This document shows, piece by piece, positions 36,734 through 45,809 of a DNA stretch of 64,000 nucleotides. Location of the stretch: assembly GCF_900090235.1 (NCBI RefSeq), contig NZ_LT607750.1, positions 6,005,001-6,069,000 on the forward strand, in the 5' to 3' direction. Numbering within the stretch: position 1 is the stretch's first letter; the number at the start of each line of letters is the position of its first letter. Position numbers and translations under genes: made by a program. The DNA is from Micromonospora echinaurantiaca. Lineage in GTDB: Bacteria; Actinomycetota; Actinomycetes; Mycobacteriales; Micromonosporaceae. A model generated the notes under the pieces. The model was not told where the DNA came from and made no database searches. It worked only from the letters and a program-made list of their open reading frames with translations.

Positions 36734-37855
36734 TCAGCGGCAGGCGGCGTCGATCCGGTGCACCGGACGGACCCGCCGGCCCAGCCCCTCCAGTAGCGAG
36801 TCCTCCACGTGGAAGTCGTGGATCCGCAGCCGGTGCCGGGGCAGTTCCTCCTCGGTCGGGCAGAGCACCTGCGCGCGTACCTGGCCGACCGGCACGTACC
36901 GGACGCCGCCCTGCTCCTGGAGGATCACCATGTTCACGTCGTCGGTGGTCACCACGTGCCCGCGGACGTCCTCGGTGGCGCCGGACCCGCTGCCGACGGT
37001 GGTCACGGTGAGCGGGAGCACCGGCGTGCTGATCACCGGCAGCGCCGCCCACACCAGCATGGCCAGTACCGCGGCCTGGGTGACCGAGGCGAGCGGCCGG
37101 ATCACCGCCCCGGGCAGCGGCCCCGCGATGCCGAGCGCCAGCAGCGGCGGTACGACCAGCAGCAGCACCGGCAGCGGTTCGCCCTGCCCCCACGCGTCCC
37201 GCAGGGTCGGCAGCAGCAGCCAGAGGTAGCCGCCGAGCAGGGCCGCGATGATCAGCACGCGGGGGATGGGCCGCTCGTGCAGCCGCTCGGGGGTGAACTG
37301 GAAGGCGGCGGCCGCCGCCGGCACCAGCAGCGGCAGGTAGAGCAGCGGCCAGGTGACCAGGGCGAGCAGGAAGCTCGCCGCGACGAACCAGGCCGGGGTG
37401 ATCTCCGCCCAGCGGGCGAAGAGCGGGCGGCGCCGGCCTCCTGGTGGCAGCCGGTCCACGCTGGCGCCCAGCACGGCGCCGAGGGCGAAGACGGCGACCA
37501 GGGCGGTGGAGAGCAGCCGGGCCGCGGTGGTGAGGAACCCGGCCAGCAGGTTGACCGGTCCCACGTTCGCCACCAGCAGCAGGGTGGTCTGCAACTCGCC
37601 GCCGGCCTCCACCCCGAGCCGGAGCACGGAGAAGACCGCCGGCACGCCGACCACGGCGGTCCAGAACGACTGGCTGGCCCGGGCCCGCCGCTCCGCCTGG
37701 TCGAGCCCGGCCGGGTCGAGCCGGACCGGTTCCTTGGCGGGCTGCCCGGGCGGCGCCCCTTCCGGCGGCGCGTCCGGTGGCGTGGGATCCCGGGGCACAG
37801 GGACCGGACCGCCGGCGTCCGGGCCGCCGGTGGCGGTGGCCGGCGCCGCGCTCAT
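36734..37855 (-). CDS. Polytopic membrane protein, partner of the binding lipoprotein
   Basis: A 373-residue protein (ATG 37855) with a Pro-rich cytoplasmic N-terminus, about seven membrane segments (for example TAVVGVPAVFSVLRLGV, LLVANVGPVNLLAGFLTTAARLLSTALVAVFALGAVLG, VLIIAALLGGYLWLLLP) and a soluble C-terminal domain. The last has short beta-like stretches and two Cys (QVLCPTEEELP and the terminal DAACR). Its ATG overlaps the stop of the glutamate-binding-type gene (ATGA), so the two are coupled. It does not look like an ABC permease. Function unknown. Confidence 0.82.
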   Translation of the reverse strand: MSAAPATATGGPDAGGPVPVPRDPTPPDAPPEGAPPGQPAKEPVRLDPAGLDQAERRARASQSFWTAVVGVPAVFSVLRLGVEAGGELQTTLLLVANVGPVNLLAGFLTTAARLLSTALVAVFALGAVLGASVDRLPPGGRRRPLFARWAEITPAWFVAASFLLALVTWPLLYLPLLVPAAAAAFQFTPERLHERPIPRVLIIAALLGGYLWLLLPTLRDAWGQGEPLPVLLLVVPPLLALGIAGPLPGAVIRPLASVTQAAVLAMLVWAALPVISTPVLPLTVTTVGSGSGATEDVRGHVVTTDDVNMVILQEQGGVRYVPVGQVRAQVLCPTEEELPRHRLRIHDFHVEDSLLEGLGRRVRPVHRIDAACR

Positions 37856-38793
37856 CGCCGTGGCGCCTTGTCGTCGAAGTCGACCAGCTTCGGCACGTCG
37901 AGCGGCTGCGGTTGCCGCTTCTCCGTCCGCAGCCACGGGCCCAGCGTCCGGTTGTACGCGGTCAGCCACGGGCTGGTCTGCCCGTCCCGGCCCTGCTGAT
38001 AGCTCTTCTGCAGGAAGAACGCGACCAGGTCGCGCAGCGCGGGGTCGCCGATCGGCACGCCGACGCCGAGCAGTTCGCTGGTGCCGAAGGGCATGTCGAC
38101 GATCTCGAACTCGGTGGGGTAGGTGGCCAGGAAGCCGGCGAGAATGGCCTCGTCGGAGCTGACCGCGTCGTACCGGCCGGCCCGGATGCCCGCGACGCAA
38201 TCGCCCACGTCCTTCACCACCAGCGCCTTGACCTGGTGTTTCTCCAGTTCGGCCTCCGTGGTGGAGCCGCCGCTGGTACAGATCTTGTGCTTCGGGTCGC
38301 GGAGGTCCTCGATGGTGCGGATGCGGTCCTTCAGCCGGGTCGGGACCATCACCTCCTGGGTGGTGACAAAGTACGGCCCGGCGAAGCTGACCAGCTTCTT
38401 GCGCTCCTCGGTGATGGAGAAGCTGGAGACCACCAGGTCGACCACACCACCCTGCAGGGCCGGGATGCGGTCCTCGGTGGAGACGGAGACGAACTCCACC
38501 CGTTGGTCGCCCTCGTAACCGAGCGAGGCGGCGATGTAGCGGGCGATCTCGGCGTCGAAGCCGGTATGCACGCCGTTGCGCAACTCGCCCATCAGCGGCT
38601 CGTTGGTGGCCACCCCGATCCGCACCGTGGGCTGGCCCCAGATGTGCGTCTCGCGCAGCTTCTCCTGCACCGACGGCAGGTCCGGCTCCTGCCGGCTGTC
38701 GCAACCGGCCGCCGCCGCCAGGGTCAGGGTCAGCGCCACGGCCAGCGTGGTGGCGATCGAGCGCACCCGGGAGCCGGTGGAGTATGCGTTCAT
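37852..38793 (-). CDS. Extracellular solute-binding lipoprotein, family 3 (glutamate/amino-acid type)
   Basis: A 313-residue precursor with a signal peptide and lipobox AAAGC near residue 27, then the family-3 fold: VRIGVATNEPLMGELRNGVHTGFDAEIARYIAASLGY, DRIPALQGGVVDLVVSSFSITEERKKLVSFAGPYF, and CTSGGSTTE. Ligand is probably an acidic or polar amino acid by family. ATG 38793 has GAGG six bases upstream. No ABC permease or ATPase is adjacent, and the coupled downstream gene encodes an unrelated membrane protein. This suggests a sensor-like rather than uptake role, which is inference. Confidence 0.9.
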   Translation of the reverse strand: MNAYSTGSRVRSIATTLAVALTLTLAAAAGCDSRQEPDLPSVQEKLRETHIWGQPTVRIGVATNEPLMGELRNGVHTGFDAEIARYIAASLGYEGDQRVEFVSVSTEDRIPALQGGVVDLVVSSFSITEERKKLVSFAGPYFVTTQEVMVPTRLKDRIRTIEDLRDPKHKICTSGGSTTEAELEKHQVKALVVKDVGDCVAGIRAGRYDAVSSDEAILAGFLATYPTEFEIVDMPFGTSELLGVGVPIGDPALRDLVAFFLQKSYQQGRDGQTSPWLTAYNRTLGPWLRTEKRQPQPLDVPKLVDFDDKAPRR

Positions 38794-39180
38794 CGGAACC
38801 TCGCTGCGGAGCGGAGCGGGCGGGACACCGAGGGTAGCGGCAGCCGTCCACATCTGACGGACGACACCCGGGGTGGGCCGGGGTACGGCGAGCGCCCGAT
38901 CGCCCGCCGCACCCCGGGTCTCTCAGCGGACGGTGAGCGTGCCGACCGCCGGCAGCGATGCGCCCACCGGCGGGGTTCGTCGTGGCATGTGGACGCCTCC
39001 CGGTGGACGACGGGACGGGTCGAAGAGAGCCCAACCCCCCGTCACTCTAGAGACGTCGGGCTATGAGTGCGTACCACGAAACGGCAACGAAGCCGACTTT
39101 CATCGAAGCCGGTGTAACGGTTTCGCCGCGATCGGCGCTGTCGTCGCCCGCCCTTAGGGCCGGTAACCAGCCGCGGCCGG
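38794..39180. other. Intergenic interval with one small candidate ORF
   Basis: About 390 bases between the binding lipoprotein and the small Ser/Ala-rich lipoprotein. The only candidate gene is the 21-codon frame at 38923-38988. No strong terminator or repeat was seen. The stretch 39045-39110 is less GC-rich and may hold a minus-strand promoter. Confidence 0.5.
38923..38988 (-). CDS. Candidate 21-residue small protein or leader peptide
   Basis: Starts MPRRTPPVGASL and ends GTLTVR. Its ATG at 38988 has a full GGAGG seven bases upstream, stronger than most in this window, and the minus-strand sequence further upstream is relatively AT-rich. It precedes the solute-binding lipoprotein by about 130 bp in the same orientation, so it could be a leader peptide. 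No known motif was found. It could be a chance frame, given its length. Confidence 0.4.
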   Translation of the reverse strand: MPRRTPPVGASLPAVGTLTVR

Positions 39181-39645
39181 TCAGTCGACCTCGGCGAACC
39201 AGGCCGGCACCGGCCCGGATGGTGATGCGCCCAACGGATAGTCCGGGACGTACGAATCGACCACCCGCCAACCACCGGCGTCGTCGTCGAGCAGCAGGAA
39301 GGCGTCGATCTCGCTGAACGGCGCCCCGATGCCGTACACCTCGCCACCGTCCACGGTGGCCTTCGGCAGCGCGCAGACGCCGCGCGCACCGGGCTCGACG
39401 ACGGCGCAGCGACCGACGTACCTGACGTCCGGGCCGTACCGCTCGGCGACGAACCTGGCGATGGCCTGGTCGATGCTGAGCGATGCCGCGCTCGGCGGCG
39501 CGGCGCTCGACGGCGTGCCGGTGGCCGGCGCACTGGCGGCCGAAGGCGTCACCGCCGGCGTCGACCCGTCGCCGCAGGCGGCCAGCAGGCCCACCACCAG
39601 CGGTACCACGACGATCCGACCGAGGCGGGTCACAGCGCTCCCCAT
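39181..39645 (-). CDS. Small secreted lipoprotein, unknown function
   Basis: A 154-residue precursor (ATG 39645). It has a signal peptide and lipobox LLAAC at about residue 21, then a Ser/Ala/Thr/Pro-rich linker (about 22-55) and a compact domain with RFVAERYGPDVRYVGRCAVVEPG, then a C-terminal WRVVDSYVPDYP stretch. Two Cys in the folded part (VGRCAVV and GVCALPK) may form a disulfide. The layout suggests an extracellular protein with a flexible tether. No family recognised. Confidence 0.8.
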   Translation of the reverse strand: MGSAVTRLGRIVVVPLVVGLLAACGDGSTPAVTPSAASAPATGTPSSAAPPSAASLSIDQAIARFVAERYGPDVRYVGRCAVVEPGARGVCALPKATVDGGEVYGIGAPFSEIDAFLLLDDDAGGWRVVDSYVPDYPLGASPSGPVPAWFAEVD

Positions 39646-39742
39646 GATCGACGGAAGAGTTCTCAATGGATGGTAGACGCCCTCACCCCCGCCACCCGGC
39701 GGCAGTGGTTGACAGGGGGCCCGGCGGAGACATGCTGGACGG

Positions 39743-40072
39743 ATGAGGTTGCCAGGTCCGGACGCGCGGACGGTGGCGGCGGTCGCCGCGATGGTCGCCG
39801 TCGCGTTGCTGGTGACGCTGGTCCTCTGGCGCCGGCAGGATCTCGTCGGGGTGGTGCTGGCGCTGCTCTGCGTCCTCTCCGCCACCGTCGCGGGGGTGTC
39901 GGTGGCGGCCGTACGGCAGCGCGACGACCCCGAGCCCGACGCCGCCACGACGGCTGGGCAGCCAGTGGACGGGCTGTCCGGCATCGACGCGGACACCCTG
40001 GAGACGCTGGACAACCTGGACGCGGTGCGGGCGATGCGGGAGCGGCACCGGGGCCGGTTCAGCGACCGGTGA
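39743..40072 (+). CDS. Small membrane protein with two hydrophobic segments
   Basis: A 109-residue product with two adjacent membrane segments (TVAAVAAMVAVALLVTLVLW and GVVLALLCVLSATVAGVSVAAV) and an acidic cytoplasmic-type tail (DGLSGIDADTLETLDNLDAVRAMRER). The codon pattern is GC3-rich. Its last 14 bases overlap the 3' end of the protein-kinase gene on the other strand. Function unknown. The start ATG 39743 has only a weak ribosome-binding site. Confidence 0.7.
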   Translation: MRLPGPDARTVAAVAAMVAVALLVTLVLWRRQDLVGVVLALLCVLSATVAGVSVAAVRQRDDPEPDAATTAGQPVDGLSGIDADTLETLDNLDAVRAMRERHRGRFSDR

Positions 40073-41573
40073 GGGTGGGCGCGGCGAGCGCGTCCAGTCC
40101 CCGCCCGGCCAGGCAGCGGTAGGTGCGGTCGGCACCGGCCCCGGCCGGCGGCAGCACCTCCAGGTTCCACCCCGCCGGCTGGGCGATCCCGCTGGTCAGC
40201 CGGAAGGTGGTCTCGTTGCACACCCGGCGGACCGCCGGGTCCCCGCTGATCTCGGCGTACCCGGCGCCGATCAGGGTGGCCGGCAGGTCGCCCTCGGCGT
40301 AGCTCTCCCAGGTGTGCTGGCCGTCGCAGGGCACCCGGTCGGCCGCGGCGCGCCGGCCGCGTACCTGCACCGGGCCGAAGCACTCCAGCTCGGCACCGCA
40401 GCGCGCGCCGTCGGGCAGTTCGGCCGCGCCGTCCGCGCAGCCGGGCAGCGCGGCGGGGGTGGCCGCCGCCGTCCCCACCGTCGGGGACGGGATCGGTGCG
40501 GGTGCGCCGCCGGCGACCCACGCCCCGGCGGTGGCCGAGCCGGCCAGGGCGAGCACCCCGGCGCCGCCGAGGAACCAGCGTCGCCGCCAGCGACGGCCGG
40601 TGGTGGGGACGGTCGGGTGGGCGTCGTCCACCGGTCCGCGGGGAGCGGGCCGACTGGACCGGCCGGCCGGGTACGGGCCGGTCGGGGCGGGACCGCCGGC
40701 GAGCGGGACGCTGGTGGCGGACGCGCCGCCGGTCGGGGTGCCGGTGGACTCCAGCGGCAGGCCGGCGAGCAGGCCGCGCAGTTCGGCGGCGGAGGGCCGG
40801 TCGGCCGGGTCGTTGGCCATCCCGGCGCGGAGCACGTCGACCATCGCCTCGGGCACCCCCGGCAGGCCGGGGATCGGCTGGTGGAACATCTCCAGCACGG
40901 TGACCAGGCTGGGGTTCCGCTCGGACTGCCAGCGGGGCGGCCGGCCGTGCATCACCGCGTAGAGGGTGGCGCAGAGGGCGTAGACGTCGACCGCCGGTGA
41001 CGGCGGGCTGTGGTTGAACATCTCCGGTGGCGCGTACGCCGGGGTGAGCACCTCCAGCGCCACCGACGCGTCCCGCATCTCGCCGAGCACGGCCAGCCCG
41101 AAGTCGGCCAGCACCGCCGAGTTGAAGTGCGAGTAGAGAATGTTCGCCGGCTTCACGTCGCGGTGCAGCACACCGGCCGCGTGCGAGTGGGCGATCGCGT
41201 CGGCGATCTTGACCCCGAGGTCGCGGGCCTCCACCGGGCCCAGCGGCGAGGTCCGCATCCGTTCGGCGTACGACCCGTCGCAGAGCTCCATGATCAGGTA
41301 AGGGTGCTGGTCGACGGTGACCCCGACGTCGAAGAGGTCGACCACGTGCGGGTGCGACGACATCCGGCCGGCGGCCCGCGCCTCGCGCAGGAACCGCGCC
41401 TGGTCCCGCTCGCTGTCCAGCGTCCGGTTCTCCACCTTGACCGCCACCTCGCGGCCGACCGAGATCTGGGTGGCCCGGTAGACGGTCGCGTACCCGCCCC
41501 TGGCAAATACCCGTAAATCAGTCAGACCGGGCACGAGGGGCGTCGGTAGGGCGCCGGGCGGGGTGTCGGTCAC
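40059..41573 (-). CDS. Transmembrane serine/threonine protein kinase
   Basis: A 504-residue Hanks-type kinase (PknB-like class). The kinase domain (about 14-270) has ARGGYATV, catalytic Lys46 (VAVK), HRDVKPAN with Asp139, DFG at 157-159 and the APPEM activation-segment end. A Ser/Pro/Gly-rich linker leads to one membrane segment (FLGGAGVLALAGSATAGAWVAG). The extracellular domain of about 130 residues has six Cys and a CDGQHTWESYA stretch resembling septum-formation domains, in place of PASTA repeats. It ends within the convergent small membrane-protein gene. Confidence 0.92.
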   Translation of the reverse strand: MTDTPPGALPTPLVPGLTDLRVFARGGYATVYRATQISVGREVAVKVENRTLDSERDQARFLREARAAGRMSSHPHVVDLFDVGVTVDQHPYLIMELCDGSYAERMRTSPLGPVEARDLGVKIADAIAHSHAAGVLHRDVKPANILYSHFNSAVLADFGLAVLGEMRDASVALEVLTPAYAPPEMFNHSPPSPAVDVYALCATLYAVMHGRPPRWQSERNPSLVTVLEMFHQPIPGLPGVPEAMVDVLRAGMANDPADRPSAAELRGLLAGLPLESTGTPTGGASATSVPLAGGPAPTGPYPAGRSSRPAPRGPVDDAHPTVPTTGRRWRRRWFLGGAGVLALAGSATAGAWVAGGAPAPIPSPTVGTAAATPAALPGCADGAAELPDGARCGAELECFGPVQVRGRRAAADRVPCDGQHTWESYAEGDLPATLIGAGYAEISGDPAVRRVCNETTFRLTSGIAQPAGWNLEVLPPAGAGADRTYRCLAGRGLDALAAPTLTGR

Positions 41574-41603
41574 GGCTCGAAAATACCCAACCGGGCGGGG
41601 CGC

Positions 41604-42062
41604 TCAGTGCACCGCGTCCGTGGCCGGCGCGGCCTCGGCGGGCACGGACGGCTCGGCGGCGCCCGACCGGCGAGCGTCCCACCAGAGCCCGACGGCCGTC
41701 GCCACCGCTCCCGCGCCCTCCCAGGCGGCCACCCCGAAGAACCGCCCCGGGGCGATGTCGGCCAGCACGGCGATGCTGAAGACGGTGAAGGTGACCAGCC
41801 GGAAGAACACCGTGAACCGGTAGAACGCGCGCCACTCGGTGGCGGTGGCGAGCAGGTAGTAGACCCCCATGTTGAACGAGGCCATCGACGAGGCCATCAG
41901 GAACGTGCCGGTGTGGTCGCCGGCCGCCCGCTGCGCCGGCACCTCGAAGCCGAGCATCCGCAGCAGCGCCTCCGGCCAGAGCAACCCGACCGCGCCCATG
42001 AGCAGCGCCAACGCGCCGAACACCGCGATCGTCCAGCCGGCGCCCGAACGCGGCAGCCTCAT
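41604..42062 (-). CDS. DUF4383-like small integral membrane protein
   Basis: A 152-residue protein with four predicted membrane segments (WTIAVFGALALLMGAVGLLWP; FLMASSMASFNMGVYYLLATA; FYRFTVFFRLVTFTVFSIAVLADI; FFGVAAWEGAGAVATAVGLWW) and an Ala/Glu-rich C-terminus. The pattern fits the DUF4383-type family common in actinobacteria, but this assignment is tentative. ATG 42062 has a strong GGGGAGGG six bases upstream. An extension to 42164 was rejected for lack of a comparable site. Function unknown. Confidence 0.82.
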   Translation of the reverse strand: MRLPRSGAGWTIAVFGALALLMGAVGLLWPEALLRMLGFEVPAQRAAGDHTGTFLMASSMASFNMGVYYLLATATEWRAFYRFTVFFRLVTFTVFSIAVLADIAPGRFFGVAAWEGAGAVATAVGLWWDARRSGAAEPSVPAEAAPATDAVH

Positions 42063-42221
42063 GACGGCCCTCCCCAAGCCAGGTACGCCGCCACTGTGGA
42101 CGCCGCATCGACCTGACAGGTTATGCGGCCGGTTCCCCCGGGCACATCGGCGGAACCGCCACAATCCCCCATCCCACCGGGCCGCCTTCGGAGCGTGTCG
42201 ATCCCGCCGCGCAGCGCGGCG

Positions 42222-45200
42222 TCAGCCGGTGCCGAGGCGGGCGAGGAGCGCGTCGGCGGCGGCCCGCTCGCTGCGCTGCTCCGTGGCGTACGCCAGCCGC
42301 ACCGCCTCCTCGGCGCAGGCCAGCGCCTCCGCCGGCCGGCCGCAGGCGGCCAGCGCCTCGGCCAGCACGCTCGCCGCGACCACCTGGCTGCGCACGTCCT
42401 CCGCCGGGGCGGCGACCGCCCGCCGCGCCCAGTCCAGCGCCTGTTCCCGCTGCCCGTGGGCGAGCAGCGCGGAGGCGTACCGGGCCATCGTCTGGCGGCG
42501 CGAGAAGAGCAGCGACGGGCTGTTCGCCGCGGCGGTGGCGACCGGGGCGAGCAGCCCGACAGCGGTGGCCGGATCGCCAGCCGCCAGCCGGGCCATGGCC
42601 AGCAGCACCCGCGGGCCCACCTGCGCGGGCGCCTGCGGGTTGTGCGGCTCGACGGCGGTCAGCACCGCCCGGGCGTCCCGCTCGGCGGCGGCCCCGTCGC
42701 CCAGGTCGAGCGCCACGAACCCGCGCAGCGTGCCGGCCATTCCGGTGAGCAGCGGGTGCGACGTCCGGTGGGCGTACGACAGCGCGTCGGTGAACAGGTC
42801 GGCGGCGTGCTCCGGCTCGCCCAGCCCCCGGGCCACCACACCCCGGACAACCAGCGCGAACCCGCGTCCCCAGTCGTCGGAGGCGGCGGCGAAGTCCCGG
42901 TACGCCCGGCGTGCCTCCCGGTCCGCGTCGGCCAGCTCGCCGAGTTCCGCGGTGGCGAACGCCTCGACCGCACGGAGGGTGCCGACCGCCCACGCCTCGC
43001 CGACCCGCTCGCCGAAGGGCAGGAAGACCCGCGCCAACCGGTCCGCCTCGCGGAGCCGGCCGGCGAGCAGCCGCGCGAACGCGGTGGTGCCGCGCAGCCA
43101 GGCCCGCCCGTACGGGTCCTTCAACTCGGCGAAGAGCCGGGCGGCCCGGCCGAGCACCGCGTCCGCGCCGGCGAAGTCACCCCGAGTGGTGGTCACCCAG
43201 GCCAGGTTCTGCAACGACCAGGCCTGCCCCCGGCGGTCCCCCACCGCCCGGCTGACCTGGTACGAGGCGGCGAGCCGGCTGCTCGCCTGGCCCAGCCGCC
43301 CGGCGATGAAGTCGGCCATCCCCAGCCGGCGCATCGCCGACGCGCGCAACGCGGGCAGGTCGGCGGCGGTGGCCACCTGCAACGCCTCGTGCCAGCAGGC
43401 TGCCGCCCGCGCCTGGTCGCCCATGGTCTGGTGCGCCTGACCGGCGAGCAGCAGCGCGCTGGCCCGGACGCCCGCCTCGTCACCGGCGTTCGCGGCGATC
43501 TTCTCGGCGTAGGCGAGCGCGTCGGCGGGCCGGCCGACCTGGAGCAGCGCCCGGGCGTGCACCACCCGATCGGCCGCCGGCACGCCGTCGCGGCCGAGTT
43601 CGGCGGCGCGGTCGGCGTACTCCACGGCCATCGCCGGCTCGCCGACGTGCAGGGACCGGCGGGCGGACCGGCCGAGCGCGGCGACGCCGAGCGGCACCAC
43701 CGTCCGGGCCGGCGCGTCCGGTCGCAGCCCGACGGCGTCGGCCAGCACGGCGGCCCGCTCCACGTGTTCGGCCACGAAGTCGTCGCGGGCCGACTCGGTG
43801 AACCCGCCCGGCGGCGTCGCCCCGTCGGCCGGTGGACGGCTGGCCCAGCGGGCCAGCGCGGCGTGCCGCTCGGCCAGCTCGGCCTTGCTCACCCCGGCGT
43901 ACGCGGCCTCCCGCATCAGTGGGGTGGCGAAGGCGTATCCGGTGCGGGTGCGGTGCAGCATCCGCCGTTGCAGCAGCTCCTCGACGGCCCGCTCCAGCTC
44001 GACCGCGGCCACCGCCGCCGGCCGGCCGGCCAGCCCGGCGCGCTGTTCGCGCAGCGCCTCCAGCGCGCCCTCCGGCACGGTGTCGCCGACCACCGCGGCG
44101 TCCCGCAGCACCGAACGCGCCTCGGCCGGCAGCGCGTCGATCCGGGCGGCCAGCACGGCGGCCAGGTCGCGGGAGAGCAACCGGCTGCCCAGCGAGCCGG
44201 GCACCAGCCGCCAGCGCCCCGGGTTCGGCGCGCTCCGGTCGGCCATCGCGGTCAGCGCCCCGCGCTCCATCAGCAGGGTGACCAGTTCGGCCAGGTAGAA
44301 CGGGTTGCCCTGAGCGGTGGCGAGCAGCCGGTCGGCGTCCGCCTGGGGCAGCTTGCCGCCGCTTAGGTAGCTGGTGAGCAGCCGGGCCGCGTCGGCGCCG
44401 CGCAACGGCGGCAGCACGTGCACCTCGGCGTCTGCCACCCGGGTCAGCGCGCCCGCCGTCCGCACCAGCTCCGGCCGGCCCAGCAGCAGCACCAGCACCG
44501 GCCCGGTGAGCCGGGACAGGGTCACCCCGAGGGACCGGATGGTCTCGGCGGTGGCGTCGTGCAGGTCGTCCACGACGATCACCAGCGGCGCCTCCTGGGC
44601 CAGCGCGCTGAGCAGGTCGGCGACCGCGTTCGGCACCGCGTCCGCGTCGGCGGTCGGCTGGGTGGCGCCCCACTCGCCCTGGTCGGTCGGCCCGCCGGCG
44701 GGCAGTTCGGCGTACCCGAGCAGGGCCAGCAACTGGTCGCTGGCGATCGGCACCGGTTCGCCGGAGCGGCCGAGCCGCTGCCCGAGCCGGCGCAGCCGCT
44801 CCTCCACCGCCGGCCGGGTGACCGCGGTGGCGGCGTCGCCGGGCAGGCCGACGGCGGCCCGGACCAGGTCGGCCAGCGGGGCGAGCCGGCGCCGCTCACC
44901 GAACGCGGCACAGCGCACCGAGAGCACCCGGGCGCCGGTGTGCGCGGCGTACCGACCGGCGCCCACGTCGTAGCCCGCCGCGAGGCGTTCCACCTCGGCG
45001 GCGAACCGGGACTTGCCGATCCCCGCCTCGGCGGTCATCAGCAGCACCCGGGGCTCGCTCCGGTCGATCACCTCGGCGAGCCGGCCGGCGACCCGGCCGA
45101 TCTCGGTCTCCCGGCCCACGAACGGCGCCTCGTCGCCGAGGCCGGACCGGGTGCCCGGGGCGTCCAGGAGACCGAGCAGCTCGTACGCCTCGACCGGCTC

Positions 45201-45809
45201 CCGCTTGCCCTTGAGCCGCAGCGGCCGCAGCGCCCGCCAGGAGGCGACGTGCCGGGTGGCGGCGGAGGTGCGCGCCCCGGCGTAGATCGCGCCCACGGCG
45301 GCGGCGTCGGCGAGCCGGGCGGCGGTGTTCACGGTGTCGCCGATGACCGTGTACTCGATCGCGGCCTGGATCCCGGCGATCACGTCGCCGGTGTTGAGGC
45401 CGACCCGCAGGCCGAGCGGGGCGCCGCCGCCGCGCTCGTCGTCCAGCACCCGGCGGACCGCGCGTTGCATGGACAGCGCGGCGCGGACCGCCCGCTCGGC
45501 GTCGTCCTCGTGCGCCACCGGCGCGCCGAAGACCGCCATGATGCCGTCGCCGGTCAGCTTGTCGACGTGCCCGCCGAAGGTCTTCACCGCGCCGGCCAGC
45601 GCGGCCAGCACCCGGTCGGTGACCGCGCCGACCCGCTCCGGGTCGAGGTCCTCCGACCAGGAGGTGAAGTCGGACAGGTCACCGAAGAGCACGGTGACCA
45701 CCCGGCGCTCGGCCGCCGGCAGCGTCGCGGCGGCCGGCAGGGCCGCCCCGCAGTTGTGGCAGAACCGCGCGCCGGGTACGGCGACGGTTCCGCACACCGG
45801 GCAGGTCAC
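42222..45809 (-). CDS. Zinc-ribbon / class III adenylate cyclase / AAA / TPR multidomain protein
   Basis: A 1195-residue signalling protein. Order: zinc ribbon (Cys3, Cys6, Cys17, Cys20); class III cyclase domain (about 35-200); AAA/STAND ATPase with Walker A AEAGIGKS at 260-267; and a long helical repeat region of TPR type to the C-terminus. Cyclase residues look complete: metal Asp44 and Asp88, adenine-selecting Lys84 and Asp158, and transition-state Asn161 and Arg165. It probably makes cAMP under control of the ATPase/TPR part. GTG 45809 overlaps the MBL gene stop (GTGA). No HTH is visible, so it is not a LuxR-type regulator. Confidence 0.92.
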   Translation of the reverse strand: MTCPVCGTVAVPGARFCHNCGAALPAAATLPAAERRVVTVLFGDLSDFTSWSEDLDPERVGAVTDRVLAALAGAVKTFGGHVDKLTGDGIMAVFGAPVAHEDDAERAVRAALSMQRAVRRVLDDERGGGAPLGLRVGLNTGDVIAGIQAAIEYTVIGDTVNTAARLADAAAVGAIYAGARTSAATRHVASWRALRPLRLKGKREPVEAYELLGLLDAPGTRSGLGDEAPFVGRETEIGRVAGRLAEVIDRSEPRVLLMTAEAGIGKSRFAAEVERLAAGYDVGAGRYAAHTGARVLSVRCAAFGERRRLAPLADLVRAAVGLPGDAATAVTRPAVEERLRRLGQRLGRSGEPVPIASDQLLALLGYAELPAGGPTDQGEWGATQPTADADAVPNAVADLLSALAQEAPLVIVVDDLHDATAETIRSLGVTLSRLTGPVLVLLLGRPELVRTAGALTRVADAEVHVLPPLRGADAARLLTSYLSGGKLPQADADRLLATAQGNPFYLAELVTLLMERGALTAMADRSAPNPGRWRLVPGSLGSRLLSRDLAAVLAARIDALPAEARSVLRDAAVVGDTVPEGALEALREQRAGLAGRPAAVAAVELERAVEELLQRRMLHRTRTGYAFATPLMREAAYAGVSKAELAERHAALARWASRPPADGATPPGGFTESARDDFVAEHVERAAVLADAVGLRPDAPARTVVPLGVAALGRSARRSLHVGEPAMAVEYADRAAELGRDGVPAADRVVHARALLQVGRPADALAYAEKIAANAGDEAGVRASALLLAGQAHQTMGDQARAAACWHEALQVATAADLPALRASAMRRLGMADFIAGRLGQASSRLAASYQVSRAVGDRRGQAWSLQNLAWVTTTRGDFAGADAVLGRAARLFAELKDPYGRAWLRGTTAFARLLAGRLREADRLARVFLPFGERVGEAWAVGTLRAVEAFATAELGELADADREARRAYRDFAAASDDWGRGFALVVRGVVARGLGEPEHAADLFTDALSYAHRTSHPLLTGMAGTLRGFVALDLGDGAAAERDARAVLTAVEPHNPQAPAQVGPRVLLAMARLAAGDPATAVGLLAPVATAAANSPSLLFSRRQTMARYASALLAHGQREQALDWARRAVAAPAEDVRSQVVAASVLAEALAACGRPAEALACAEEAVRLAYATEQRSERAAADALLARLGTG

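Noticed and set aside
38791..38825. GC-rich stretch before the binding lipoprotein that recalls the MSERSE repeat
   Set aside because: Only short GAGCGGAGCG-type similarity; no mini-ORF, no ATGA at both ends.
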